DNA from: Timaviella obliquedivisa GSE-PSE-MK23-08B
GTDB lineage: Bacteria; Cyanobacteriota; Cyanobacteriia; Elainellales; Elainellaceae
DNA length: 64,000 bases
Reading direction: 5' to 3'
Assembly (NCBI GenBank): GCA_019358855.1
Contig: JAHHII010000012.1
Location: 1-64,000, forward strand
A program made the translations under genes and the position numbers. The notes under the pieces were generated by a model, which ran no database searches, was not told the origin of the DNA, and was given only the letters and a program-made list of their open reading frames with translations. Positions 17,561 through 27,087 of this stretch are shown in pieces. Position 1 is the first letter of the stretch; each line of letters begins with the position of its first letter.

Positions 17561-18194
17561 CAGGCTTAACCCCCTCTTGACAGCGTTCAAAATGTTTGCA
17601 AATGTGATGGGAGCTATTAATAGCTGCTATTTACTGTTCATTTGTTCTGTCTTTAACAGAGCGAAAGGCATGTTACTTATGTTACATAAACCTGAAAGGT
17701 CCCACAGCTTAACAATGCTGTCTTCCTTAATACTGATCTATCGTGTAATAGGTCTTCGGCAGTGCTGAATCGCGAGATGAAAGTCTGGTTTTCCTGCTCT
17801 CTTAGGGCAGGGGCTAAGGGTTAGATTTGGTCGCAACGCGGCGAGATAGACCTCTCCCCAAACCCTCTCCTAAAGAAAAGGGGCGTTGATTCAGATTCAT
17901 GCTTTCACTCGAAACGCCCGTCTTAGCTTGCTTCTGCTAAGTTCTTTCTTTTACATAAGTTCTCATTAAAAATTTTCTTTCGCAGGCAAAACCTGATTAA
18001 TTTTTGGCAAACTTTCCGTGGAATTGAACTGATAACAATTTCCACCTTGCCCAAATCGGAGTATACTGCCTCAGGTATAGTTCGCTTGTTTGGTCTTAAT
18101 ACTTTAGTAAGCCTTCGCACCATTTTTTGGGTGCAGTCCACTGCTCAATAAACTGGACTTTTCTGCTCATCTGAAAAGTAAGGAAAAATAGTTC
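17561..18194 (+). other. Gene-free intergenic region with a dispersed repeat
   Basis: These 634 bases hold no convincing gene. A 72-codon minus-strand frame at 17923-18141 lacks a ribosome site and family features. Positions 17809-17906 are a copy of a dispersed repeat (listed separately). GTCCA/TGGAC near 18137-18159, followed by TTTT, may form a weak terminator. The remainder shows no RNA gene that I can recognise. Confidence 0.55.
17809..17906 (+). repeat. Dispersed repeat, copy A
   Basis: These 98 bases run from AGGGGCTAAGGG to GATTCATGCTTTC and align along their length with 23377-23474. Both contain the core 'TAGACCTCTCCCC.AA.CC.CTCTCCT.AA' and end in GATTCATGCTTTC. The core can fold through CCCTCTCC/GGGG pairing. 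It is of the type of short palindromic repeats common in filamentous cyanobacterial genomes. Confidence 0.85.
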
Positions 18195-18815
18195 GTGCGC
18201 TCACTCAGAATCATCGGGATCTTTCTATCAACCGTTGCGGTGTTCCTTGCCCTCAACTGGTTTCTCAATACTCTCATGCCGCTCAATCAACTCAATAGCT
18301 TACAGCCTTCAAGAGCAGAGGTTTTAAACGAAGATACGCTTAGCTCTACTGCTTTGCTAGAATGCCACGTGAGCCGAAACTGGACGACCAGTAGCCCAGC
18401 ACTTTTGCTGAACTGCAATGGCAGCGAAGTTGGAGTTCAACAAGAGCCTAAGAATATTAAAAATCTTTCCTCAAAAATTGTGGCTCCAGGGCAGAAGAAG
18501 GCGATCGCCGTTAGTGATCCTGTGGTCATGATTGGTAAGATGGCATCAGGCAGAAACAGCAACGTGATTGAAGCAGATCTGTTGGCATACGGTAACCGCA
18601 GCAGTAATCTTTCGGCTTTACAAACCAATGGTGTTTTACAAATTATTAGTGCAGAAGTGACGGGTCTTCTTGGCATTCTGCTCCTTTTCATTGACTGGCG
18701 CTTATTAAGAGCGCGTCGCGCCCGCATAGCAGGTGAAGTTCTGCAAGCAGAAAAGGCTTATGCTTCTTCTGGGCAGAAGACCAGAGAGCAACCGCCATAC
18801 CAGCACAAATACTAA
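18195..18815 (+). CDS. Conserved-type membrane protein of unknown function
   Basis: I do not recognise a family. The 206-residue product starts with GTG at 18195, preceded by TAAGGA. It has an N-terminal membrane helix (about 5-27), a middle region of about 125 residues outside the membrane ('LLECHVSRNWTTSSPALLLNCNG') with two Cys, and a second helix ('AEVTGLLGILLLFIDWRLL', about 153-172), followed by an Arg-rich tail. This topology leaves the middle part in the periplasm or lumen. It stands alone between the repeat region and a GNAT gene. Confidence 0.7.
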   Translation: MRSLRIIGIFLSTVAVFLALNWFLNTLMPLNQLNSLQPSRAEVLNEDTLSSTALLECHVSRNWTTSSPALLLNCNGSEVGVQQEPKNIKNLSSKIVAPGQKKAIAVSDPVVMIGKMASGRNSNVIEADLLAYGNRSSNLSALQTNGVLQIISAEVTGLLGILLLFIDWRLLRARRARIAGEVLQAEKAYASSGQKTREQPPYQHKY

Positions 18816-18957
18816 CTTTGTCTAGATATCTGGAAAGCTGAAGCGTTTTGTTATGTCGAACGCCTCAACTTTCATCTGACTCTACCTGTTGATTGAGATC
18901 CTGTTTGACTGAGACGCTGTTTTCTTAAATACTGTTTGCTTAGACTTGCTGAAAACC

Positions 18958-19440
18958 TTAGTGAAAAGTCTCGGCAGCTAAAGACAATCCTTCTTGGGAA
19001 ACTGGGCGGTTATGAAGCACCATTGTAGTGTTGGTATTGCGCTCAAAGCCAATGCGTTCATAGAAACTTTGCTGATGGGTCGTTACCAAATAAACCTTTT
19101 CTACATGGTTTACATGGGGATGCATCAACGCTGTTTCTACTAATTTGCGCCCTAGCCCTGCCCCCTGATAGTCAGGATCAATCACTACGTCCCAGATGGT
19201 GGCGCGGTAAATTCCATCGGATACAGCACGGGAAAAGCCAATCAACCGATCGCTATCCCATGCTGTTACGACAGGTTTGCTGTTAGCAATGGCGATCGCC
19301 CAATCTTCGACCCGCCGCTCTTGTGCCCAATGCGCTGTCTTTTGAAACAAAGCCTGTAGCTCATGCAGATCAAGTGCGCGGGTGCATACGCCCTGCATTT
19401 CTTCCTGATAAAAACAAAACTGAATGTGGCGGCAATCCAT
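18958..19440 (-). CDS. GNAT-family N-acetyltransferase
   Basis: This 160-residue acetyl-CoA-dependent transferase has motif A 'DPDYQGAGLGRKLVETAL' (about 107-124) with the Q-x-x-G-x-G pyrophosphate loop and motif B 'FYERIGFER' (about 125-134 plus). 'RVEDWAIAIANS' precedes 'IGFSRAVSDG'. It resembles the short cyanobacterial and plastid GNAT group. The substrate, protein or small molecule, cannot be told. Confidence 0.87.
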   Translation of the reverse strand: MDCRHIQFCFYQEEMQGVCTRALDLHELQALFQKTAHWAQERRVEDWAIAIANSKPVVTAWDSDRLIGFSRAVSDGIYRATIWDVVIDPDYQGAGLGRKLVETALMHPHVNHVEKVYLVTTHQQSFYERIGFERNTNTTMVLHNRPVSQEGLSLAAETFH

Positions 19441-19710
19441 ATTCTAATAAATCTCCTTAACCCTTCATTCATGCAGAGATTAGCAGCTAACTTCATTCCA
19501 TGCTGTTCAATTCCGTCCTGATTTACCCAAATCATCTCAGAATTTTCTTGGGAGGGGAAGGTGACATGGTGCCTGATACTATGGAATCCATAGTAATAAC
19601 CTGCTCCCGAATCTGCTCACAAGATCAACAATTCACAAGTAAACTCTCACGAAGATCTCGAAGTCACCCCTCGTGGGTATCTTGAGCGATCGCCCCTAAT
19701 ACCCAAAGGT

Positions 19711-20265
19711 ATGAACCTCATAAAACGTCGTCGTTCTCCCGTTATTTTGTTTCTGCTGCTCTTATTTTGGAGTGCCATTTTGGGTCTAGGTTTAGCACAG
19801 GCAGCCTCGCCCAATGCTGATACCTCTAATGCTAATATCTCTGCCGCAGCGCTAACAGAAGCAACTATTGGAACCGTAGATGCTGTGCCTGCCAATTTTC
19901 AGCTTGGACAAGAAGTTTACCTAGAGAACTGCGCTGCTTGTCATGTGGGGCTGCCTCCAGCTATTTTGCCTAGCCAAACTTGGCGATCGCTGATTCAAGA
20001 ATCTCAGCACTATGGTGCCATCATCCCCACGATTCAAGAGCCACTCCGCCAAGCCGTTTGGAACTACCTCTCCACCTACTCCCGCCCCATCAACAAAGGC
20101 GAAGAAGTGCCATTTCGCATCGGGAAATCTCGGTTTTTCAAAGCGCTGCATCCCAAAGTAAATTTTGCCGAGCCTGTCACCCTCAATAGTTGTGCTACGT
20201 GCCATCCTGCTTCTGCACAGTTCAACTATCGCAGCCTTAGCCCAGAGTGGACAGATTCCCCCTAA
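19711..20265 (+). CDS. Exported dihaem c-type cytochrome
   Basis: This 184-residue protein has an N-terminal signal sequence (basic 'KRRRSP', then a hydrophobic stretch to about residue 31 ending AQA) and two haem sites, CAACH (Cys74, Cys77, His78) and CATCH (Cys161, Cys164, His165). It would sit in the lumen or periplasm. The two sites are about 87 residues apart and lie in unlike surroundings, as in the cyanobacterial dihaem cytochromes annotated as cytochrome C. The electron partner is unknown. Confidence 0.88.
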   Translation: MNLIKRRRSPVILFLLLLFWSAILGLGLAQAASPNADTSNANISAAALTEATIGTVDAVPANFQLGQEVYLENCAACHVGLPPAILPSQTWRSLIQESQHYGAIIPTIQEPLRQAVWNYLSTYSRPINKGEEVPFRIGKSRFFKALHPKVNFAEPVTLNSCATCHPASAQFNYRSLSPEWTDSP

Positions 20266-20483
20266 CTAAAGCTTAAGTGACGGCTGGTGGGGGAATCCTC
20301 ACTCTGGATTCTCCCCGCTCATGCCTCATCCCGGTGATACCATAGAGGAGAAATTGCTAGTCTGCAAACTCTTAATATTCACTTGGAAAATTCTTAGCTA
20401 CATTTCTAAGAGGTTGCCAGGTTTTAAAGAATTTGTACCTAGCATTCATCCAACTTCGCCGACCTTTGCGTCTCACTGCTGCC

Positions 20484-23300
20484 ATGCTGAAGAATTTGCT
20501 GGGTGATCCTAATGCCCGAAAGCTCAAAAAATATAAGAATGACATTGTTGAGGTCAACTTACTGGAACAGGAAATCCAAGTCCTTTCCGATGAGCAACTG
20601 ACGGGAAAAACTGAAGAATTCAGGCAGCGGATAAAAAAGGGCGAAACATTAAAAGATATTTTACCGGAAGCCTATGCAGTCGTGCGGGAAGCAGGAAGGC
20701 GTGTTTTAGGTCTCCGTCACTTTGATGTGCAAGTCCAGGGCGGCATGGTGCTGCATGATGGGCAAATTGCTGAAATGAAGACTGGGGAAGGAAAAACCTT
20801 AGTTTCGACCCTACCTGCCTATCTCAATGCCTTGGAGGGTAAGGGCGTTCACGTCGTTACGGTGAATGATTACCTGGCGCGCCGAGACGCAGAGTGGATG
20901 GGACAGGTTCACCGTTTTCTAGGCTTGAGCGTAGGGCTAATTCAGCAGGGCATGAGTTCTGAAGAACGCCGTAAGAACTACGCCTGCGATATTACTTACG
21001 CCACTAACAGCGAGCTAGGCTTTGACTACTTAAGGGATAACATGTCTACTTCTATGGCAGAGGTGGTACAGCGTCCCTTTAACTACTGTGTCATTGACGA
21101 AGTGGACTCGGTGCTGATTGATGAGGCTCGGACACCGCTGATTATTTCAGGACAGGTCGATCGCCCCAGCGAAAAATATACCCGTGCTGCCGAAGTTGCT
21201 GCTATTCTTCGGCGCATGGAAAACGAGGACGACTTAGAAAATCACTACGAAGTTGACGAGAAGCAAAGAAACGTTCTGCTTTCGGATAAGGGCTTTGAAG
21301 AAGCTGAGAATCTGCTGGGCGTGACTGATTTGTTTGACCCCAACGATCCGTGGGCGCATTTTATCTTTAATGCCATCAAAGCCAAAGAATTATTTATCAA
21401 AAACGTGGCGTATATTGTCACCAACGATGGTGAAGTGATTATTGTTGATGAATCGACTGGGCGGGTGATGCCCGGACGGCGCTGGAGCGATGGCTTGCAC
21501 CAAGCGATCGAAGCTAAAGAGGGTGTTGAAATTCAGCCTGAAACTCAAACGCTGGCAACTATTACCTACCAGAACTTCTTTTTGACCTACCCCAAGCTGG
21601 CAGGGATGACGGGAACTGCTAAAACCGAGGAAGCAGAGCTAGAAAAAATCTACAAACTGGAAGTGACCATTATCCCGACCAATCGCCGCAGCGGACGAAA
21701 GGATATGCCCGATGTGGTCTACAAAACTGAAGATGCTAAATGGAGTGCGATCGCCCAGGAATGTGCTGAGATGCATGAAACGGGTCGCCCTGTTCTGGTG
21801 GGTACGACGAGCGTTGAAAAATCAGAAGTTTTGTCGCGGCTATTGAGCGAGCTTAAAATTCCCCACAGCTTGCTCAACGCTAAGCCCGAGAACGTAGAGC
21901 GAGAGTCAGAAATTATTGCCCAAGCTGGACGTAAAGGCTCAGTCACCATTGCTACCAACATGGCGGGGCGGGGCACAGACATTATTTTGGGCGGTAACGC
22001 TGAGTACATGGCGCGGCTGAAAGTGCGGGAATATTTGATGCCTCGGTTGGTCATGCCTGAAGATGAAGGTGACTTTACCTCTGGGCAACCTCGTTTAGGC
22101 AACGGACGGGGCGGCGGACAAGGCTTTGTTCCAGGTAGCCAGAAAAAGATCAAAACGTGGAAGGCTTCGCCCCAAATCTTCCCGGTGCAACTTTCCCGTG
22201 AGACGGAGCAAATGCTAAAGGAGGCAGTGGATTTTGCAATTAAGCACTACGGTGAGCGATCGCTGCCTGAGCTAGAAGCTGAGGATGTAATTGCTACTGC
22301 TGCTGAAAAAGCGCCCGTAGAAAATCCTGCCATCTTGAAGCTGCGGGAAATTTACAACCTATTGCGCAAGCAATATGAGCAGTACACGAGTGCTGAACAT
22401 GATGAGGTGACTTCATTAGGTGGATTGCATGTGATTGGTACCGAGCGCCACGAATCGCGCCGAATTGATAACCAGTTGCGCGGACGGGCAGGGCGGCAGG
22501 GTGACCCAGGTTCAACGAAGTTTTTCTTGAGCTTGCAAGATAATCTGCTGCGAATTTTTGGGGGCGATCGTGTGGCGGGGCTCATGAACGCCTTTCGCGT
22601 AGAAGAAGATATGCCGATCGAATCGGGAATGTTGACCCGTTCTTTAGAAGGCGCTCAGAAAAAAGTCGAAACCTATTACTACGATATTCGTAAACAGGTC
22701 TTTGAATACGACGAGGTCATGAACAACCAACGTCGCGCCATCTATGCTGAACGACGGCGAGTATTAGAAGGGCTAGACCTGAAAGAACAGGTGATTAAGT
22801 ACGCTGAGCTAACGATGGATGACATTGTGGATGCCTACGTTAACCCCGATCTACCGCCTGAAGAATGGGAGTTAGACAAGTTGGTGAGCAAAGTTAAACA
22901 GTTTGTTTACCTCCTTGAAGACATGGAGCCGTCCCAACTCGAAGACATGAGCACTGGAGAAATTAAGTTCTTCTTGCATGAACAAGCCCGGATTGCCTAC
23001 GACCTAAAAGAGGCGCAGGTTGATCAGATTCAATCGGGGTTGATGCGGCAGGCGGAGCGGTTCTTTATCCTTCAGCAAATTGATACGCTCTGGCGTGAAC
23101 ATTTGCAGCAAATGGAAGGGCTACGAGAATCGGTGGGTCTGCGTGGCTATGGTCAGAAAGATCCGTTGATTGAGTATAAGAGTGAAGGCTACGAGTTGTT
23201 TTTGGAAATGATGACGAGCATTCGGCGGAATGTAGTCTACTCGTTGTTCCAGTTTCAACCGCAGGCGCAGCCAGCCGTGCAGCCTTCGGAGCTAGTTTAG
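20484..23300 (+). CDS. secA: Preprotein translocase ATPase SecA
   Basis: The motor ATPase that drives unfolded proteins through SecYEG in plasma and thylakoid membranes; 938 residues. Walker A 'MKTGEGKT' (98-105), the DEAD-type 'VIDEVDS' near 204, the second-domain 'GTDIILGG' and '[12 protein letters not shown]' are all present. The start at 20484 gives the standard N-terminus [21 protein letters not shown] 51 bases upstream is rejected. The C-terminus is rich in Gln and Pro and lacks the Cys-rich SecB/zinc tail of E. coli SecA, which fits the absence of SecB in cyanobacteria. Confidence 0.97.
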   Translation: MLKNLLGDPNARKLKKYKNDIVEVNLLEQEIQVLSDEQLTGKTEEFRQRIKKGETLKDILPEAYAVVREAGRRVLGLRHFDVQVQGGMVLHDGQIAEMKTGEGKTLVSTLPAYLNALEGKGVHVVTVNDYLARRDAEWMGQVHRFLGLSVGLIQQGMSSEERRKNYACDITYATNSELGFDYLRDNMSTSMAEVVQRPFNYCVIDEVDSVLIDEARTPLIISGQVDRPSEKYTRAAEVAAILRRMENEDDLENHYEVDEKQRNVLLSDKGFEEAENLLGVTDLFDPNDPWAHFIFNAIKAKELFIKNVAYIVTNDGEVIIVDESTGRVMPGRRWSDGLHQAIEAKEGVEIQPETQTLATITYQNFFLTYPKLAGMTGTAKTEEAELEKIYKLEVTIIPTNRRSGRKDMPDVVYKTEDAKWSAIAQECAEMHETGRPVLVGTTSVEKSEVLSRLLSELKIPHSLLNAKPENVERESEIIAQAGRKGSVTIATNMAGRGTDIILGGNAEYMARLKVREYLMPRLVMPEDEGDFTSGQPRLGNGRGGGQGFVPGSQKKIKTWKASPQIFPVQLSRETEQMLKEAVDFAIKHYGERSLPELEAEDVIATAAEKAPVENPAILKLREIYNLLRKQYEQYTSAEHDEVTSLGGLHVIGTERHESRRIDNQLRGRAGRQGDPGSTKFFLSLQDNLLRIFGGDRVAGLMNAFRVEEDMPIESGMLTRSLEGAQKKVETYYYDIRKQVFEYDEVMNNQRRAIYAERRRVLEGLDLKEQVIKYAELTMDDIVDAYVNPDLPPEEWELDKLVSKVKQFVYLLEDMEPSQLEDMSTGEIKFFLHEQARIAYDLKEAQVDQIQSGLMRQAERFFILQQIDTLWREHLQQMEGLRESVGLRGYGQKDPLIEYKSEGYELFLEMMTSIRRNVVYSLFQFQPQAQPAVQPSELV

Positions 23301-23327
23301 GACTCTAGAAAATCTGGTTTTAGAGCG

Positions 23328-23360
23328 AGGGCGATCGCATTCACGCGATCGCTCTTTTTT
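23328..23360 (+). terminator. secA terminator built on HIP1 palindromes
   Basis: AGGGCGATCGC (23328-23338) pairs with GCGATCGCTCT (23345-23355), one G-U pair, six-base loop, then TTTTTT. Each arm contains a GCGATCGC octamer. Confidence 0.88.
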
Positions 23361-23376
23361 AGAATCTTTGGCGTGA

Positions 23377-23474
23377 AGGGGCTAGGGGGTAGGTTTAGTT
23401 TTAACGCAGCTACATAGACCTCTCCCCCAACCCCTCTCCTGAAAGAAAGGGGCTTTGAGCGGATTCATGCTTTC
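23377..23474 (+). repeat. Dispersed repeat, copy B
   Basis: This 98-base copy of the repeat at 17809-17906 begins AGGGGCTAGGGGG and ends GGATTCATGCTTTC. It lies between the secA terminator and the end of the DUF1499 gene. Confidence 0.85.
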
Positions 23475-23521
23475 AGCAATGCCAAATTTTTAGAGGGAGC
23501 AAACAATGCAAACAACGCAAC

Positions 23522-24076
23522 CTAAGCCAGCTTTGCTCGGATCTCTTCCACCCGCTTCCGGTTAACGCCCAGATCAGACTGCCCTAACCGCGAGGCGGAG
23601 CGGACGTGAATGACCTTAGCGTTGTCATCGACAAAAAACTCCACATCATCGACAAAGCCCATGAGTCCGCTAGTGAACTCGGCATAAAGGTAATTGCTGT
23701 CTTCGGTAACAATGGCAGCACGCTCCATGCTTTCCGTAACAGATTTGATTTTTGCTAGGGCTTCAGAGGCAGAAGTGGTGTAAGCGATCGCTTCTACCTT
23801 GTGTTCTGCATCAGGTGCCTGACTGCTAACACAATTGGGTGTTCCCGGACAAGCCGCTAGCCTGCCATCCTTAACGCCTAACGTATCGGGACGTTTGCCA
23901 GAAAATGAAAACAGAGGTTTGTTTGCCATAGCGATTTGAGTAGGGGCTAAAAAATAGGGAGAAGGAACGTAATGAGAAGCAGCAGGGGCAAGGGCTACGC
24001 TTGGGGCAGCCTGTGCCAGCCAACAAATGGTGGTCAGGAAAATCGAGCAACAGATCATGAGTCCTGACTTCAGCAT
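23522..24076 (-). CDS. Exported DUF1499 protein
   Basis: This 184-residue protein starts with a signal-like hydrophobic stretch ('LMICCSIFLTTICWLAQAAPS'). The DUF1499 domain follows, marked by 'LAACPGTPNCVSSQAPD' (two Cys, near 73-89) and the late 'DDVEFFVDDNAKVIHVRSASRLGQSDLGVN'. Family function is unknown. The final 'NRKRVEEIRAKL' is a typical end. It is the last gene of a minus-strand pair with the VOC gene upstream. Confidence 0.88.
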   Translation of the reverse strand: MLKSGLMICCSIFLTTICWLAQAAPSVALAPAASHYVPSPYFLAPTQIAMANKPLFSFSGKRPDTLGVKDGRLAACPGTPNCVSSQAPDAEHKVEAIAYTTSASEALAKIKSVTESMERAAIVTEDSNYLYAEFTSGLMGFVDDVEFFVDDNAKVIHVRSASRLGQSDLGVNRKRVEEIRAKLA

Positions 24077-24123
24077 ATTTTTTTGAGATCGCGGAGACTG
24101 CGTTACCTAGTATTGCGCAATCT

Positions 24124-24546
24124 TCACCCTGGTAGACAGTTATCAGGCAAAATCAGTTTTTCATGCAAAATCAAACGATTTCCTAGGGGGTCATAAGCAT
24201 AAATTTCCCGACCGTGGGTAGCCACGATGATTTCTCCAGGAGGCGGACACCCTAATGCGATGAACTGGGCGATCGCGCCTTCCAAGTCATCAACTTCCAC
24301 ACATAAACTCATACCGCCTGCGCTGCTTTGCAGATACCGCGAGGGTCGTCCAGAAAATTCAGCAGCCTGATTTTTTTGGGGCTTAAAAAGTCCTAATCGT
24401 AATCCTGGTAACCGAAACTCGGTGTAAACCTTGGGAATATGCACGGATGGCTCTTGCCCAAACAGCAAACGATAAAAACGCACTAGCGTTTCGCCATCAG
24501 CATCAACCAGGGTGACAAAGATGTCTTTAGTATGCAAAACCATCAT
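24124..24546 (-). CDS. VOC-family (glyoxalase-fold) protein
   Basis: This 140-residue protein has the paired beta-alpha-beta-beta-beta units of the vicinal oxygen chelate fold: 'KDIFVTLVDADGETLVRFYRLLFG' and 'GMSLCVEVDDLEGAIAQFIALGCPPPGE', ending 'HGREIYAYDPLGNRLILHE' with a metal-ligand Glu/His position. The substrate is unknown. The gene shares direction with the DUF1499 gene, 47 bases apart. Confidence 0.82.
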   Translation of the reverse strand: MMVLHTKDIFVTLVDADGETLVRFYRLLFGQEPSVHIPKVYTEFRLPGLRLGLFKPQKNQAAEFSGRPSRYLQSSAGGMSLCVEVDDLEGAIAQFIALGCPPPGEIIVATHGREIYAYDPLGNRLILHEKLILPDNCLPG

Positions 24547-24658
24547 GCTTTTTATGCAGATTGAGGATGTAAAAATAAGCGATCAAATGCAGAACTTGTA
24601 AATCAATCGACTACTGTTGAAGATATAAGAATTTAACCCAAGCATAATCTACAAAACA

Positions 24659-25825
24659 ATGAAACTAGCAGCCAGAGTAGGGCAGGTTACGCCCTCTTTA
24701 ACGTTAGCGATCGATGCCAAAGCCAAAGCGATGAAGCGCGATGGTATTGACGTTCTCAGCTTTAGTGTAGGCGAACCTGACTTTGATACGCCGTCCCATA
24801 TTCGCGTAGCGGCTGAGGCGGCGCTGGCACAGGGGAAAACTCGGTACGGGCCTGCTGCCGGAGAACCCAGGCTGCGGGAAGCGATCGCCCAAAAGCTGCA
24901 ACGCGATAATAATCTCTGCTACGAAGCCGCCAATATTGTCGTCACCAATGGTGGCAAGCATTCTCTGTTTAATATCATGATGGCGTTAATTGAGCCAGGA
25001 GATGAAGTCATTATCCCGGCACCGTTTTGGGTGAGCTATCCGGAGATGGTCAAGCTTGCTGAAGGAACGCCCGTGATTGTGCAAACGAGTACCGAGAGTG
25101 GTTTTCGGATTACGCCCGATCAGCTTAGACAGGCGATTACACCCAAAACTAAGTTTTTAATTCTCAACTCTCCCTCTAACCCAACTGGGATGGTTTACAC
25201 TCCTGAAGAAGTGAGAGCGATCGCCCAAGTTATTGTGGAAAATGACATTTGGGTCATTTCTGACGAAATTTACGAAAAAATTCTCTACGATGGAGCCGAA
25301 CACCTTAGCATTGGCTCGGTCAGTGCCGCCGTTTTTGACCGTACCATTGTCAGCAGCGGCTTTGCTAAAACCTATGCTATGACAGGCTGGCGGGTAGGTT
25401 TTTTGGCGGCACCGTTACCCATTATTAAAGCAGTTGAAACGATTCAGAGCCACAGCACTTCTAACGTTTGTACTTTCGCTCAGTACGGGGCGATCGCGGC
25501 ATACGAAGGCTCTCAAGATTGTGTTACGAAAATGGTCGAAGCATTTACCGAACGGCGGCAGGTTATGCTGGAATATCTCAACAGCATTCCGGGTTTCACT
25601 TGCATTGCGCCTACTGGAGCTTTCTACATGTACCCTAACATTAGCAAGCTTGGTATCAATTCCCTTAATTTTTGTAGTGGCTTACTCGAAACGCAGCAGG
25701 TTGCTGCTGTTCCGGGTGTAGCGTTTGGTACGGATGATTGCATTCGGCTTTCCTATGCAACAAGTGTTGAAAACATTCGTAAGGGGATGGATCGTTTGAC
25801 AGCCTATGTAGCGGCGATCGGGTAA
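24659..25825 (+). CDS. Pyridoxal-phosphate aspartate aminotransferase, class I (1-beta type)
   Basis: This 388-residue enzyme swaps amino groups between aspartate and 2-oxoglutarate. The PLP lysine is Lys237 in '[19 protein letters not shown]'. '[11 protein letters not shown]' and 'VGEPDFDTP' are signature segments of subgroup 1-beta (Thermus/cyanobacterial AAT). Some plant and bacterial members also act on prephenate to make arogenate, so a role in Tyr/Phe synthesis is possible. The codon at 24659 (ATG) fits the family N-terminus '[17 protein letters not shown]'. Confidence 0.92.
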   Translation: MKLAARVGQVTPSLTLAIDAKAKAMKRDGIDVLSFSVGEPDFDTPSHIRVAAEAALAQGKTRYGPAAGEPRLREAIAQKLQRDNNLCYEAANIVVTNGGKHSLFNIMMALIEPGDEVIIPAPFWVSYPEMVKLAEGTPVIVQTSTESGFRITPDQLRQAITPKTKFLILNSPSNPTGMVYTPEEVRAIAQVIVENDIWVISDEIYEKILYDGAEHLSIGSVSAAVFDRTIVSSGFAKTYAMTGWRVGFLAAPLPIIKAVETIQSHSTSNVCTFAQYGAIAAYEGSQDCVTKMVEAFTERRQVMLEYLNSIPGFTCIAPTGAFYMYPNISKLGINSLNFCSGLLETQQVAAVPGVAFGTDDCIRLSYATSVENIRKGMDRLTAYVAAIG

Positions 25826-26011
25826 TTTCCAATTAAATAAATGAAGTCCGTATTTTTCAGGATTGGCACCAGTAAGACGTAGCAAATGAGCAGTCAGTAC
25901 ACTTCCAGAACCCTCTGTATATAAAGCTTTCAGGGGTTGAAGCCATATTGACAACGCACCAAAATCCTTCTATTTCTAAGGAGTGTGTTTCTTTGAATTG
26001 AGGGCTTTGAT

Positions 26012-26158
26012 ATGCGGCATTGGTTCGGCTGGGGTTCGACTGGGGCTTGCTTTGCGGTAGCGTTCGTTAAGCTGAGAGAAGGAGATTTTATGACGGGGGT
26101 TAATTGCTTGGTCTTTGGTGGTATTTGTTGGGGGCTATCGAAGATATTCCTGAAGTAG
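26012..26158 (+). CDS. Small protein of 48 residues, probably a two-helix membrane peptide
   Basis: I do not recognise this one. ATG at 26012 follows GAGGG 11-15 bases upstream. The product has a first apolar stretch 'STGACFAVAFVKL', a short polar link 'REGDF', and a second apolar stretch 'GVNCLVFGGICWGLSKIF'. That gives a possible membrane hairpin with positively charged ends. A strong terminator begins 32 bases after the stop and ends before menH, so the frame would form a single-gene transcript of its own. The gap of 420 bases before menH is otherwise empty. An internal ATG (26090) with a strong AGAAGGAG site could give a 22-residue form. It could also be a chance frame. Confidence 0.45.
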   Translation: MRHWFGWGSTGACFAVAFVKLREGDFMTGVNCLVFGGICWGLSKIFLK

Positions 26159-26190
26159 CGAGCGCGCTATTCGCCACAAACAGTGAGCAG

Positions 26191-26223
26191 GGGGATAACA
26201 ATAGTGTTGTCCCCTATGTTTTT
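26191..26223 (+). terminator. Rho-independent terminator upstream of menH
   Basis: GGGGATAACA and TGTTGTCCCC pair over 10 bp with one G-U and an ATAG loop; TATGTTTTT follows. It ends something transcribed from the left, and the only candidates are the aminotransferase gene 365 bases away and the 48-codon frame directly before it. Confidence 0.85.
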
Positions 26224-26246
26224 AAGGGAGTCAATAAACCTTAAAT

Positions 26247-27083
26247 ATGGAAGGAATAATTTCTTTTGAGAATTATCAGTTCGGGTATTCATTGAAGGGT
26301 AGAAGCGATCGCCCCGCCATTCTTTTTTTGCATGGGTTTATGGGCGATCGTCACGACTTTGCCCCTATTACATCATGCTTAATTGAGCACTACCAATGCC
26401 TGGCGATCGATCTGCCTGGACATGGAAAAACGCAGGTTATAGAAGAGGCTGAATGCGGCATGGCACTGACTGCACAAGCCATCATTGGAGCCTTAGATCA
26501 ACTTCAGATTCCACAATGTTTTTTAGTTGGATATTCTATGGGAGGTCGGTTGGCACTATATCTCACCCTTCACTTTCCAGAGCGATTTATTGGAACTATG
26601 CTAGAGTCGGCTTCCCCAGGATTAAAGACAGAAGAGGAAAGAAACCAGCGATCGCAGCGAGATTGGCAACTGGCGACGGAATTAGAGACAACAAACTTTT
26701 CTGAATTTCTGACAAATTGGTACAAGCAGCCATTGTTCGCTTCAATGACGCGCCTTACGGATAGCTCGAAGAGCGCGCCTAGATTTGAACAAATGTTAGC
26801 GCGTCGGCAACAAAATCAACCCCATGAACTAGCAAAATCTCTGCGCAGTTTAGGCACAGGCTCACAGCCTTCTTTGTGGGCAAAGTTAGCGCACAATCAA
26901 GTACCTTTATTGCTATTAGTCGGTGAGTTAGATCAAAAATTTGTGCAGACCAACCAAGAAATGCAGATGCTCTGTTCCTCAGCACAGCTTCAAATTATGG
27001 CAGAATGCGGACACAATGTTCATTTTGAGAATGTGCTGGGTTTTGGTGAGCGCTTAAGAGAGTTCTTGCTGGCAATTGTTTAA
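26247..27083 (+). CDS. menH: 2-succinyl-6-hydroxy-2,4-cyclohexadiene-1-carboxylate synthase MenH
   Basis: This alpha/beta hydrolase of 278 residues catalyses a step of the phylloquinone (vitamin K1) pathway that supplies the A1 cofactor of photosystem I. The nucleophile is Ser97 in 'VGYSMGGRLAL' and the catalytic His is near 256 in 'ECGHNVHFE'. 'FLHGFMGDRHDF' and 'ESASPGLKTEEER' are MenH hallmarks that separate it from other hydrolases. The terminator just upstream isolates it from earlier transcripts. It ends 4 bases from the convergent AlkB gene. Confidence 0.9.
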   Translation: MEGIISFENYQFGYSLKGRSDRPAILFLHGFMGDRHDFAPITSCLIEHYQCLAIDLPGHGKTQVIEEAECGMALTAQAIIGALDQLQIPQCFLVGYSMGGRLALYLTLHFPERFIGTMLESASPGLKTEEERNQRSQRDWQLATELETTNFSEFLTNWYKQPLFASMTRLTDSSKSAPRFEQMLARRQQNQPHELAKSLRSLGTGSQPSLWAKLAHNQVPLLLLVGELDQKFVQTNQEMQMLCSSAQLQIMAECGHNVHFENVLGFGERLREFLLAIV

Positions 27084-27087
27084 CTCT

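Noticed and set aside
17923-18141. 72-codon minus-strand frame in the large intergenic gap
   Set aside because: There is no ribosome site and the Lys/Arg/Cys-rich product is unlike neighbouring proteins; it is typical of AT-rich non-coding sequence.
19500-19685. 61-codon frame before the dihaem cytochrome
   Set aside because: No coherent hydrophobicity or motif; no good ribosome site at the first ATG.
25682-25954. 90-codon minus-strand frame across the aminotransferase end
   Set aside because: The first half looks protein-like by eye, but half of it overlaps the aminotransferase coding sequence and no start signal is present. I could not support it.
26060-26090. CTGAGAG-like piece of a TPP riboswitch
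   Set aside because: Only GCTGAGAG is present; the second conserved block with the ACCTGATCTGG-type sequence is missing, and the piece lies inside a reading frame.
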